From: Chlamydiales bacterium
GTDB lineage: Bacteria > Chlamydiota > Chlamydiia > Chlamydiales > Criblamydiaceae
Assembly: GCA_024233575.1 (NCBI GenBank)
Contig: JACKPN010000005.1
Location: 1-64,000, forward strand
Direction of reading: 5' to 3'
Length of the DNA stretch: 64,000 nucleotides
Each line of letters begins with the position of its first letter. Within the stretch, counting starts at the first letter, position 1. Shown piece by piece: positions 25,407 through 33,950 of this stretch. The notes beneath the pieces were generated by a model that ran no database searches, was not told the origin of the DNA, and saw nothing but the letters and a program-made list of their open reading frames with translations. The translations under genes and the position numbers were made by a program.

Positions 25407-28400
25407 ATGGAAAAACAAAAAAAGTGGCAGCTAGGTATCATCATTGCTGTCATGGTCTTGACGCTATACAACATCTTGCCTACCATTTTCTACTACAGCA
25501 AACCCCTCAAGGAACCGATAGATGCCGCTCGCGCTAACACCATCGCTGAGCAGATTGTTTCCCGTGTCAACAATTTAGAGCAAGAAACCGTTAGCTGGCT
25601 GCAGGCCTTTAATAAAATGTTAGGCCTTACTGCGCAACAGATAGAGATTAGCAGCGACAATCCTCAGCAAGCGATCATCACTTTCAGCTCAGAGAAAGAA
25701 GCCAACATTTTCCGTCGTTTCCTGCCGCGTGCCGGTGCGTTGATTCCGTTCGTTCCTGCGCAACTCGACCTCTATCCGGGAACGCAGCAAGAGGGCGGCA
25801 ACACTGTTCTCGTCCAAAGACAGATTGCTACCCATATCAACCCGGGACAAGTAGACACCCTTTTTCATTTCGGAAAAAAGTATGATGACAATGGAAAAAT
25901 CGCTCCGCTGTATCGCAGTATCGTTGACAACCGCGCTGCGTCCCTTGCTATCGGCCTTGGCGGCACCAGCAAAACCGCAGCTACATTAGGCGCCATTGCC
26001 GATAATCCCGGTGATCAGAGGCTTGACGACTCCCTCCTAACTCTTGCAAAAGATGTCGTTGATGCACAGAACGCCTTCAGCAATGATACAACGATCCTAA
26101 AAAGATGGTTTTCCTCTTTTTCCCAGAGCGACCGTAAAGACGCAAAAGAGTTGCCGCAAACGTTTATCGCGAGAGCAACAACGTTGAAATCGCAGCTCGA
26201 CACTGAAGCCGCGCAAATCGAACGCGAACATGCCGCGTTGCGCGACGAAGAGGTCACCATCAGCAGCGAGAAGCAACAAGAGCTCGACCTTCTAAACAAC
26301 AAACGTAACCTCCTAGAGCAGGCAATGGCGATCGTCAAAAAGCAGATGAGCGCTTTCCAAAGCGGACAGATGCCTCTGACAGAAAAGCAAATCGACGAAG
26401 CCTTAGCAACTCAAGCTGGAAACGCCAATAATGATGGACAGGAAACACTTTCTTTGGAAGGTCGCAACCCTTTCGTCGAAGCGATCGTCATCGACTGGAA
26501 TCACGACAAAATCCGCTTTAAGCTGTTTGCCGATGTGCAGAGAATCCGCTCGACAGCAGCAACGACGGAATCGGAAGCATTCCTAAAAGATCAACTGAAC
26601 CAGTTCTTGATCAACACCATCGCTCGCGCTGCAAACGAGTCCGATGAGAACATCAAACCGGAGAGCGATAGCTTTGCGGTCAATATCAACACGTTGACCG
26701 GCACTGAGAGCATCCTCGCTTTCGACCTAGGGCAGCTGGCGAAACTGCGCGCCGACAATATCAGCAGCCAGATCTTTGCCTCTTGGGCTCCTAAGCATAC
26801 GGACTTGGTGCGCGACGTGTATCCGGTCCGCAGCTACAGCGATTTCAAAGCAGAAGCGCCTGAAGACCAGAGCCTCGGCCTCGTGATCTACGCTCCGGCT
26901 GTCTATGGCGAAACACCACCACAAGGCTTCCATAACGGCTCTATCTACGTGATCGCACGCGGTCTCGAAACGATCGCGCAGAAATACCAAGACAACACCA
27001 CAGGCCCGGATGTCGGTCAATTGCAGAAAGACTTCCAATCATTGAGCACGCTGCTTCAGCAGAACGGATTCATTGGCTATCCTGGTGCCTCTTACGGTAT
27101 CGATACTGCCTTCACCAAGGACTACATTTTTGAGCTGGACGATTACTACAGCAACCTGCTGAAAGCAACGCGTGAAGACTTCCAAGTCAAAGGCAACAAA
27201 CGACATGCTGTCCTGGACTTCACCGATGTCGAGCAGCGTATCCTCACCAGAAACAAGATCGACGATCAAATACAAGAGGATCTGCTGAAATGGCAGGAAG
27301 AATACGCACAAGCACAGGTGGACAGCGATGTCACCAACCACTTCCTGGTGCCTCCCCCAACAGAAAGCCCGTTCTGGTCGAATATCAAGCTCACCGCCGT
27401 AAAATATTTCCGCGGTGATGACCGTAAGATCCTGCGTTGGGGCCTAGACCTCTCGGGAGGTAAAACGGTACGCATCGGCTTGCGCGACCAAAATGGCCGT
27501 CCGGTCACCAACCCTGAAGACATCAAACAGGCGGTCAATGAACTCTATACCCGTGTTAACAAGATGGGCGTTTCAGAGCGGACGATCCGTATTGAGAATA
27601 ACAACATTATCCTCGACTTCCCGGGATCACAAGGTTTCTCAGCCGCAGAACTGGTCAAGGCATCTGCGATGTACTTCCATATCGTCAATGAAAAGTTTAC
27701 TCCGAACAACCCCGCCCTCCGCGAAGCGGTAAACGAGTTCCTTCAGGGAGTATGGAATGAAGCTGTCGTCACCAATAGAAAAGATGTCAGAAGCATCAAT
27801 GAGATCGCTTGGAATCACCTAGGCGGCGAGAGCGGAACCGGCAATGAGATGCACCCGCGCAGCGAAACAGCAAAAGTGCTTTATAATAATGGACTCCGCC
27901 TGGCGAACCCGCGCGAAGCAACGAAAAGCAACGCTTTCAATGACACGATCTCCTCGATCGCCGTCCTTCGCGGCAACGATTTCGCTGAATGGGATAACCA
28001 AACCAATCCGTTGATGATTGTCTTCCACAATTTTGCTCTTGAAGGATCAAGCCTGACAAACATCCGCACCGGCTACGATTCTTCGCGAGGCAATCTCCTT
28101 TCATTCCAAGTAAGAAGCAACTACGAAGGCAGCCAAACCGGCGACCCTCGCAATGATTTCTACAACTGGACATCGCAATTCGCTAAAGATAAGATCAAAG
28201 GCACGCCGAAAGAGAAATTCTCCAGAGGTGAAGGATGGCGCATGGCAGTGGTCCTTAACGACCAGATCATCAGCAAACCGATGCTCAGCGCCGCGCTGCG
28301 CGATGGCGGCGAGATCAGCGGACGCTTCTCACAGCGTGAAGTGGACACACTCGCTGCAGACCTTAAAGCAGGATCGCTAAGTTTTACGCCATATATCCTT

Positions 28401-29975
28401 TCGGAGCAGAATGTAAGCCCCGACTTGGGTAAAGAAGAGCGCACAAAAGGGGTGATTGCCTCGGTCATCGGCCTCCTTGCCGTTGTTGTCGCCATGGTCG
28501 CCTACTACCGCTTCGCGGGTATCGTTGCTTCCTGCGCCGTCCTTTTCAACCTGCTGATCATGTGGGGAGTTCTACAAAATTTAGGCGCTGCACTGACCCT
28601 GCCGGGCATTGCTGGTATCCTGCTGACAATCGGCATGGCTGTCGATGCCAACGTGCTAGTCTTTGAAAGGATCCGCGAGGAGTTTAAAGTCTCGGGAAGG
28701 ATCGCTTCGGCAATCCACGCCGGCTACCAGAAAGCGTTCAGCGCTATCGTGGACTCCAATGTGACCACCATCATCGCTGCGCTGATTCTGCTGCAGTTTG
28801 ACTCCGGCCCAATTAAAGGCTTCGCCGTTACGCTGATCATCGGTATCCTCTCGTCGATGTTCACTGCTCTCTTCATGACACGCTACTTCTTCGCGGGGTG
28901 GGTACAAAATCCCAAAAACACGAAGTTGACAATGTCGGAACTGATCGGAGAAACACATTTTGACTTTCTAGGAAAAGCGCGTATTGCCTTCAGCATCTCG
29001 ATGATCATCATGATCGCCGGCGGATACCTGTTCTTCGCACAGCGCAACACGATGTTCGGCATGGACTTCACCGGCGGCTACTCGCTGAACCTCGACGTCA
29101 AGGAAAAGGTCGAGGGCGACCAGTCCTATCGCCGCCAGGTTCAAGAAGCGCTGGTCGATGCAGGCGCCAGCAGCACCGATGTAGACGTCCGCGAACTCAG
29201 CCGTCCCACACAGCTGCGTATTCAGCTTGGCATCGGCCTGGAAGAGAATGGCCAACCGTTCTATGGAATGGATGACATCACGAGTGACAATACCGTCACC
29301 TACAGCTACCAGAACAATCCGCGTCTAGTCTGGGTTGTCAAAGCCCTCGAAAGCAAAGGAATCGAACTCCCTGATTCACAGCTTGAAAACCTGGATAAGA
29401 ACTGGACGGTCATGAGCGGCCAGTTCTCCGATGCCATGCGCAACAACGCAGCCATGGCGCTGACGCTGGCGCTGATGAGCATCCTTGTTTACATCACGCT
29501 GCGTTTCGAGTTCAAGTATGCTGTCGGCGCTGTAATCGGTCTGGCGCACGACGTTCTGATCACTTTGGGAATCCTTGCCTTCTTCCATAAGATGGGCTTC
29601 CCTGTTCAGATCAACTTGGAAGTGATCGGCGCGATCATGACGATCATCGGTTACTCCTTGAACGATACCATCATCATCTTCGACAGGATCCGTGAAGACC
29701 TGCGTCTGATGCGTAAGATGAAGTTCTACGACGTCATCAACCACGCATTGAACGTAACCCTCAGCCGTACCTTGATGACTTCAGGAACGACACTGCTCGT
29801 CCTGCTGGCCATGGTGCTGCTGGGCGGTAAAGCGATCTTCGGCTTCTCACTGGTAATGACCATCGGCGTCGTTATCGGAACGCTGTCGTCGCTCTTCATC
29901 GCCTCTCCCGTTATGCTGTTCTTCCATAACAAAGAACATGCTGAAAACGGGCAGATGGCGCACAAGAGCGTCTAA
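25407..29975 (+). CDS. secDF: Fused protein-export membrane protein SecDF
   Basis: SecD and SecF use the proton gradient to drive late steps of Sec export. Here they form one 1522-residue chain, as in C. trachomatis CT448. One N-terminal membrane helix (GIIIAVMVLTLYNILPTIFY) precedes a very long periplasmic region. The SecD signature ILRWGLDLSGGKTVRIGL is near residue 680, and the first RND-like helix bundle (VIGLLAVVVAMVAYYRFAG, GIAGILLTIGMAVDANVLVF) is near 1020-1090. The SecF part begins at GMDFTGGYSLNLDV near 1218 and ends in helices with GYSLNDTIIIFDRIREDLR. The first ~650 residues are unusually long and Gln/Ala-rich with coiled-coil character, longer than E. coli SecD's P1 lead-in. AAGGAAAAGG precedes the ATG. 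recJ follows in the same direction. Confidence 0.95.
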   Translation: MEKQKKWQLGIIIAVMVLTLYNILPTIFYYSKPLKEPIDAARANTIAEQIVSRVNNLEQETVSWLQAFNKMLGLTAQQIEISSDNPQQAIITFSSEKEANIFRRFLPRAGALIPFVPAQLDLYPGTQQEGGNTVLVQRQIATHINPGQVDTLFHFGKKYDDNGKIAPLYRSIVDNRAASLAIGLGGTSKTAATLGAIADNPGDQRLDDSLLTLAKDVVDAQNAFSNDTTILKRWFSSFSQSDRKDAKELPQTFIARATTLKSQLDTEAAQIEREHAALRDEEVTISSEKQQELDLLNNKRNLLEQAMAIVKKQMSAFQSGQMPLTEKQIDEALATQAGNANNDGQETLSLEGRNPFVEAIVIDWNHDKIRFKLFADVQRIRSTAATTESEAFLKDQLNQFLINTIARAANESDENIKPESDSFAVNINTLTGTESILAFDLGQLAKLRADNISSQIFASWAPKHTDLVRDVYPVRSYSDFKAEAPEDQSLGLVIYAPAVYGETPPQGFHNGSIYVIARGLETIAQKYQDNTTGPDVGQLQKDFQSLSTLLQQNGFIGYPGASYGIDTAFTKDYIFELDDYYSNLLKATREDFQVKGNKRHAVLDFTDVEQRILTRNKIDDQIQEDLLKWQEEYAQAQVDSDVTNHFLVPPPTESPFWSNIKLTAVKYFRGDDRKILRWGLDLSGGKTVRIGLRDQNGRPVTNPEDIKQAVNELYTRVNKMGVSERTIRIENNNIILDFPGSQGFSAAELVKASAMYFHIVNEKFTPNNPALREAVNEFLQGVWNEAVVTNRKDVRSINEIAWNHLGGESGTGNEMHPRSETAKVLYNNGLRLANPREATKSNAFNDTISSIAVLRGNDFAEWDNQTNPLMIVFHNFALEGSSLTNIRTGYDSSRGNLLSFQVRSNYEGSQTGDPRNDFYNWTSQFAKDKIKGTPKEKFSRGEGWRMAVVLNDQIISKPMLSAALRDGGEISGRFSQREVDTLAADLKAGSLSFTPYILSEQNVSPDLGKEERTKGVIASVIGLLAVVVAMVAYYRFAGIVASCAVLFNLLIMWGVLQNLGAALTLPGIAGILLTIGMAVDANVLVFERIREEFKVSGRIASAIHAGYQKAFSAIVDSNVTTIIAALILLQFDSGPIKGFAVTLIIGILSSMFTALFMTRYFFAGWVQNPKNTKLTMSELIGETHFDFLGKARIAFSISMIIMIAGGYLFFAQRNTMFGMDFTGGYSLNLDVKEKVEGDQSYRRQVQEALVDAGASSTDVDVRELSRPTQLRIQLGIGLEENGQPFYGMDDITSDNTVTYSYQNNPRLVWVVKALESKGIELPDSQLENLDKNWTVMSGQFSDAMRNNAAMALTLALMSILVYITLRFEFKYAVGAVIGLAHDVLITLGILAFFHKMGFPVQINLEVIGAIMTIIGYSLNDTIIIFDRIREDLRLMRKMKFYDVINHALNVTLSRTLMTSGTTLLVLLAMVLLGGKAIFGFSLVMTIGVVIGTLSSLFIASPVMLFFHNKEHAENGQMAHKSV

Positions 29976-29982
29976 AGCTGAC

Positions 29983-30013
29983 ACGCTGCGGCGCGTTATA
30001 CGTGCCGCAGCGT
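29983..30013 (+). terminator. Hairpin between secDF and recJ
   Basis: ACGCTGCGGCGCG pairs with CGTGCCGCAGCGT over 13 bp (one G-T) with a 5-base TTATA loop. The tail AGAAATATAAACC lacks a T-run, so termination would be weak; it may be a processing or partial-termination point. Confidence 0.5.
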
Positions 30014-30073
30014 AGAAATATAAACCTTTAACCCAAATTAAATTTACTATACCTTCTACTATGGAGACATACG

Positions 30074-31846
30074 ATGCTATCTTGGTACACTTCACAAGAA
30101 AACCTAGTCTGGGTTCCCCCAAAAGACGACCCGGAGTTGCAAGAGCGCATCGCCAAAGAATTTAAAATCCACCCTGCCATCGCGCAAGTTTTAGTCTCGC
30201 GCGGATTCACATCCGAAGAACAAATCCACAAATATCTTTATGCTAAACTTCCCGACCTCCACGATCCATTCCTCCTAGCACAGATGGATCAAGCGGTCGA
30301 CCGGGTCTGCAAAGCAATCGACAATGGCGAGCACATCCTTATCTACGGCGATAACGATGTCGACGGCATGACCGGCACTGCCCTTCTTGTTGAATTCTTA
30401 CGCTCCCTCAATGCCAACGTCCATTTCTATATTTCAAACCGTACAACAATGCGGCAGAGCCTGATCGTTGAAGCGTTGGAATTCGCAGAAAAAAACCAAT
30501 GCAAGCTGCTGATCACCGTTGACTGCGGCATCACTGCTGCCAACGAAATCCGACAGGTTGTCGAGCGCGGCGTCGATGTGATCATCACCGACCACCACGT
30601 TCCTACTGACAAGATCCCGCACTGTGTGGCGACGCTGAACCCGAAGCTGGAAAATACCTCATACCCTAATCCTGACCTTACCGGTGTGGGTGTTGCTTTC
30701 AAGCTTGCGCACGGTATCACAAACAGACTGGTATCGCAGAACAGGATTTCTCCGAAAAAGGTTGACCTCAAACGCTATCTTGACTTCGTGGCTCTCGGAA
30801 CCATCTCTGATATGGGAGCTCTCCTCGGAGAGAACCGCATCCTTGTCAGTTATGGGCTGCGCCAGCTTCGGCGTGGCAAACGCGTTGGTCTACATAAGCT
30901 GATCACGATCACAGACCCAGAGCTTGAGGATGCCGAACTGACGACTTTCACTGTTGCATCGAAGGTGGCTCCCCGTCTTAACAGCCTGGGCCGTATCGAC
31001 GACCCTACAAAGGGCGTGCAGATGCTGCTGGTACGCAACAGCGCTACAGCGGAAAAAATGGCGATCGAACTTGATCTGAACAATATCGAAAGACAGAAAA
31101 TCGAACGCACAGTCGCAACAGATGTCGAGCACACACTCACAACGCAACCGGAGATCCTCAACGATAAAGCGATCGTCCTCTCGTCGAACAAATGGCATCC
31201 GGGTGTCATCGCTATCATCTCGACAAGGGTATCAAAATACTACCATCGCCCGACAATCATGATCGCCATCGAAAACGGTATCGGCAAAGGATCGATCCGC
31301 TCGATCCCCGAATTCCCCCTCCTCTCCGTACTTGGCGACTGTTCAGACCTGCTGATGAACTACGGCGGGCACGATTATGCAGCCGGTCTCACCGTCAAAG
31401 AGGAGAATATCGAAGCATTCAAAAAATGCTTCATTGCCGGCGCTAATGCCAAGCTGCAAAACCATGATATCCTCAACAAGCTCTATCTCGATGCTGAGAT
31501 CAGCTTCAAAGACATTACCTTCGACTTCATGGAATCACTGAAGCTTCTAGAGCCTTATGGCAATGAAAATCCTCAACCTGTATTTTACTGTAAAGCGAAA
31601 CAGGCATGGCCGCCAAAGATCGTCGGACGCAGCACACATCTGAAGCTATATCTGCTTCAAGGACCTGCAGGAGAAGAAAGAATGCTGGAAGGGATCGCCT
31701 TCGGCCGCGCAGGTGATAGTCCACAGCTTCGCCGCAAGGACCTCACCCTGCAAGTTGCTTTCACGCCGCAGATCAACAACTTCCAGGGACAAGGACCTAG
31801 CATTCAGTTAATGGTGCGAGACTTCCGCATCCTGGATGAAGATTGA
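30074..31846 (+). CDS. recJ: Single-stranded-DNA-specific exonuclease RecJ
   Basis: A 5'-3' exonuclease acting in recombination and mismatch repair. The 590-residue protein has the DHH-family phosphoesterase motifs: IYGDNDVDGMTGTALLVEFL near residue 95 (motif I reads DNDVDG where most RecJ have DYDADG), LLITVDCGITAANEI near 148, IITDHHVPTDKIP near 172, DFVALGTISDMGAL, and the C-terminal DHHA1 part with GKGSIRSIPEFPLLSVLG and NYGGHDYAAGLTV. The OB-like C-terminus is present. Order secDF-recJ-euo matches CT448-447-446. Its last 39 bp overlap the convergent hypothetical gene. Confidence 0.94.
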   Translation: MLSWYTSQENLVWVPPKDDPELQERIAKEFKIHPAIAQVLVSRGFTSEEQIHKYLYAKLPDLHDPFLLAQMDQAVDRVCKAIDNGEHILIYGDNDVDGMTGTALLVEFLRSLNANVHFYISNRTTMRQSLIVEALEFAEKNQCKLLITVDCGITAANEIRQVVERGVDVIITDHHVPTDKIPHCVATLNPKLENTSYPNPDLTGVGVAFKLAHGITNRLVSQNRISPKKVDLKRYLDFVALGTISDMGALLGENRILVSYGLRQLRRGKRVGLHKLITITDPELEDAELTTFTVASKVAPRLNSLGRIDDPTKGVQMLLVRNSATAEKMAIELDLNNIERQKIERTVATDVEHTLTTQPEILNDKAIVLSSNKWHPGVIAIISTRVSKYYHRPTIMIAIENGIGKGSIRSIPEFPLLSVLGDCSDLLMNYGGHDYAAGLTVKEENIEAFKKCFIAGANAKLQNHDILNKLYLDAEISFKDITFDFMESLKLLEPYGNENPQPVFYCKAKQAWPPKIVGRSTHLKLYLLQGPAGEERMLEGIAFGRAGDSPQLRRKDLTLQVAFTPQINNFQGQGPSIQLMVRDFRILDED

Positions 31847-32917
31847 TTGCTGTGAAAGAGACTCTAGCAACGAATTTCTAAGTATCTTGAAGTCTCCTGA
31901 AACATGGATATCAGCAGGCTTCAAGCCCTCATTTTGCCGGCATAGCTGCTTAAAAACATTAAAGTACTCCATAAATTTTTTAAGGTCACCGGCATCTAAC
32001 GATAATATCTTAGGAGAGAAAGTGATGCTTTCAAGAGAGCGGCAGTGTTTGCCAATCTCTTGTATCATCTCAATGCCACACGTAATGGTACCATCAATAT
32101 TCAGATGCTTAGCATGCGGCAATAGATGAAGAAATAACCTATTTACCTCACTGCTGTTAATTTCATCAGTTAGCGTTATCTTTATATTGTAAGCAAGGTT
32201 TTCGAATTCCGTAAGCAAGTGTAAGGAAACAAAAAATTCATCTTTAGGATTTGAGAAAAAAAACAATCCTCTCTCGTTGAGATCAAAACATGCCGGTGAT
32301 TGTAATAAAGCATCTTTCCACTGTTTCAGAGCATGCTCGCCATTGCTGATATTAGAAACCAGATAATCTCGAAAATCTGTCAGCTGTTTATTCTGAGCTA
32401 ACAATAACAGGTCGACAGCCAACTTCTTCTTCTTCGGATCATTCATGATCTTCTTAATATCGCGAACTGTTCCTTCAACCAACCACTCATTTAATTTCAA
32501 GTAGCAATCCGGATTATTAACTTGTCCCTTATCCCAACGCTGTTCGGGACTCGCAGCAAAAAGCAAAAGGGAGGAGATCTTAACAGGAGGAGTTCCCATC
32601 TCAACCATAGATAAAGCTAGTTGATCATTCAGCCCGATGACATTTTGGAATACCCGATAAACCTTGCGGGCAGATTCTAAAGTAACTGTCCCCTGATCAG
32701 CACTGATTTCCATGTGGCGCAATATCATTTCCACAGCACGGAATCCCATGCTTCCGTCGGTACTATACTCTGTCAAAATCTTGACGATCTGATCACTGTT
32801 CTGAATAAGAGTATTCAGTTTACCTTCATCGATAGCACCTTCATTAATCCAAGTGGACACATCCTGGTATCCTCCAGCCGGGTAATTAGTACATGATGAA
32901 AAATGTGTTGCTGTCAT
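31808..32917 (-). CDS. Hypothetical protein inserted between recJ and euo
   Basis: 369 residues, soluble, not recognised. The N-terminal 250 residues are helical. The C-terminal part (RLFLHLLPHAKHLNIDGTIT, then IGKHCRSLESITFSPKIL) has the spacing of one or two leucine-rich-repeat-like strands but not a regular array. AT-richer than recJ and euo, and absent from the C. trachomatis recJ-euo junction, so it is probably a later insertion. The ATG at 32917 has no strong ribosome site. Transcribed toward recJ and overlapping it by 39 bp. Confidence 0.55.
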   Translation of the reverse strand: MTATHFSSCTNYPAGGYQDVSTWINEGAIDEGKLNTLIQNSDQIVKILTEYSTDGSMGFRAVEMILRHMEISADQGTVTLESARKVYRVFQNVIGLNDQLALSMVEMGTPPVKISSLLLFAASPEQRWDKGQVNNPDCYLKLNEWLVEGTVRDIKKIMNDPKKKKLAVDLLLLAQNKQLTDFRDYLVSNISNGEHALKQWKDALLQSPACFDLNERGLFFFSNPKDEFFVSLHLLTEFENLAYNIKITLTDEINSSEVNRLFLHLLPHAKHLNIDGTITCGIEMIQEIGKHCRSLESITFSPKILSLDAGDLKKFMEYFNVFKQLCRQNEGLKPADIHVSGDFKILRNSLLESLSQQSIFIQDAEVSHH

Positions 32918-32974
32918 AAAACCATCCTATAGTGAGCATTCGACAGCAGTAAATCATTTTTTGATAGGAATTGC

Positions 32975-33011
32975 AAAAAAAAACCGTTTCCACAACAAGT
33001 AGAAACGGTTT
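32975..33011 (-). terminator. Rho-independent terminator of euo
   Basis: On the minus strand AAACCGTTTC (33011-33002) pairs with GAAACGGTTT (32990-32981), 11-base loop, followed by a run of T. It lies 30 bases past the euo stop. Confidence 0.88.
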
Positions 33012-33040
33012 GTAGCGGCGTAAAATCTTAAAGACAGCGA

Positions 33041-33559
33041 TTAGCTGACCTTGTTCTTACGCTTCTTGCTCAGATAGTTCTTGCGGTACTCTTTGACCTC
33101 TTCATCATGGATCACCCATGCAGCACCTTTGCGAGATGCTTTAAGATGGCCAACGCGTGTCGCGTAATAGATCTTCTGTGCAGGAACCTTCAGCATGCGG
33201 GCAACCTGATTTACAGAATAGTAGCCTCTGTCGTTGTCGAAAAGAAGCTCACCGTCAAAAACAGACTTCGCACGTGAATATTTCTGACGACGATATTCAG
33301 CAAGATCATCAAGATGAATCTGCCAACGTGTCGTTTCTTTTGTCGCTCTCAGCTTGTTAAGCTTAATCGCGATATAGATCGCTTGGCGCGATACGCCGTT
33401 GATCTTAGCAGCTTCCGTAATGGAAACCAATTTTTCTTCTGCTGTCGCATTCTCTTCGGCACCGCCAACAACAGTTTGAGTCTCCTGCTCAATCATTGTG
33501 CCCATTTCCTCAGTATTGAATCTCTCAATACTTTCGTCCATCATTCCTGTAGGCATCAT
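33041..33559 (-). CDS. euo: EUO, repressor of late developmental genes
   Basis: EUO is a chlamydia-specific DNA-binding protein that keeps late promoters off during replication. The 172-residue product contains two excisionase/MerR-like helix-turn-helix units: VSITEAAKINGVSRQAIYIA followed by LRATKETTRWQIHLDDLAEY (residues ~46-90), and YYSVNQVARMLKVPAQKIYY followed by LKASRKGAAWVIHDEEVKEY (~112-160), then a basic KNYLSKKRKNKVS tail. AAGGAGG precedes the ATG. A long leader of about 220 nt separates it from a near-consensus promoter at 33790-33818, with a hairpin in between. Synteny with CT446 supports the call. Confidence 0.93.
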   Translation of the reverse strand: MMPTGMMDESIERFNTEEMGTMIEQETQTVVGGAEENATAEEKLVSITEAAKINGVSRQAIYIAIKLNKLRATKETTRWQIHLDDLAEYRRQKYSRAKSVFDGELLFDNDRGYYSVNQVARMLKVPAQKIYYATRVGHLKASRKGAAWVIHDEEVKEYRKNYLSKKRKNKVS

Positions 33560-33626
33560 AACCTCCTTGTATTTTTTTATTTTTTTAGATTTCGCCTAAA
33601 ATTTTTACACATTTCTTAAAATTAAA

Positions 33627-33661
33627 TCACCTATTTTTTTTCAAATAGGTGAGATTTTTTT
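33627..33661. promoter_or_regulatory. Hairpin in the euo leader, possible attenuator
   Basis: TCACCTATTT (33627-33636) and AAATAGGTGA (33643-33652) form a perfect 10-bp inverted repeat with a 6-base loop. Read on the minus strand (the euo transcript) it is followed by TTTAATTTT; on the plus strand it is followed by T7. It could be an intrinsic terminator in the euo leader, an insulator from tsp, or an operator. Confidence 0.55.
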
Positions 33662-33789
33662 ACTATCCCTTCAAGATCATCAAAATCGGGAACTTGTCGC
33701 ATAAAGCGTTAAATACCCGTATTTTAGAGATCAGGCTCTCAACGCTAAATTATTGGTTTTTTTCAAAAATTCGCGTTTATGAAAGAACG

Positions 33790-33818
33790 ATTATACACAA
33801 AAAAATAATTGACATCAA
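33790..33818 (-). promoter_or_regulatory. Promoter of euo
   Basis: On the minus strand TTGATG (33818-33813) and TATAAT (33795-33790) with a 17-bp spacer. The start site would be near 33783, giving a ~220-nt leader. Confidence 0.7.
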
Positions 33819-33910
33819 CCTTTTTTCTAAAATTTTTCTTTTTTCATAGTTTTTTCTTTGCTTACAATGCTGAAAAGCGAAAATTTCTGGCATAGAGCCT
33901 ATTGGAACGG

Positions 33911-33916
33911 TATAAT
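33911..33916 (+). promoter_or_regulatory. -10 element of the tsp promoter
   Basis: A consensus TATAAT inside GGTATAATAAC, 35 bases before the chosen tsp start. No strong -35 was seen at the right distance. Its position excludes the open-frame start at 33858 as the true start. Confidence 0.5.
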
Positions 33917-33950
33917 AACAGCAATTTGCACAAACCCCAGGATAACCAAT

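Noticed and set aside
33858..33950. Upstream extension of tsp to the start of its open frame
   Set aside because: A -10 element lies within it, and the extension would bury the signal peptide; the start at 33951 fits better.
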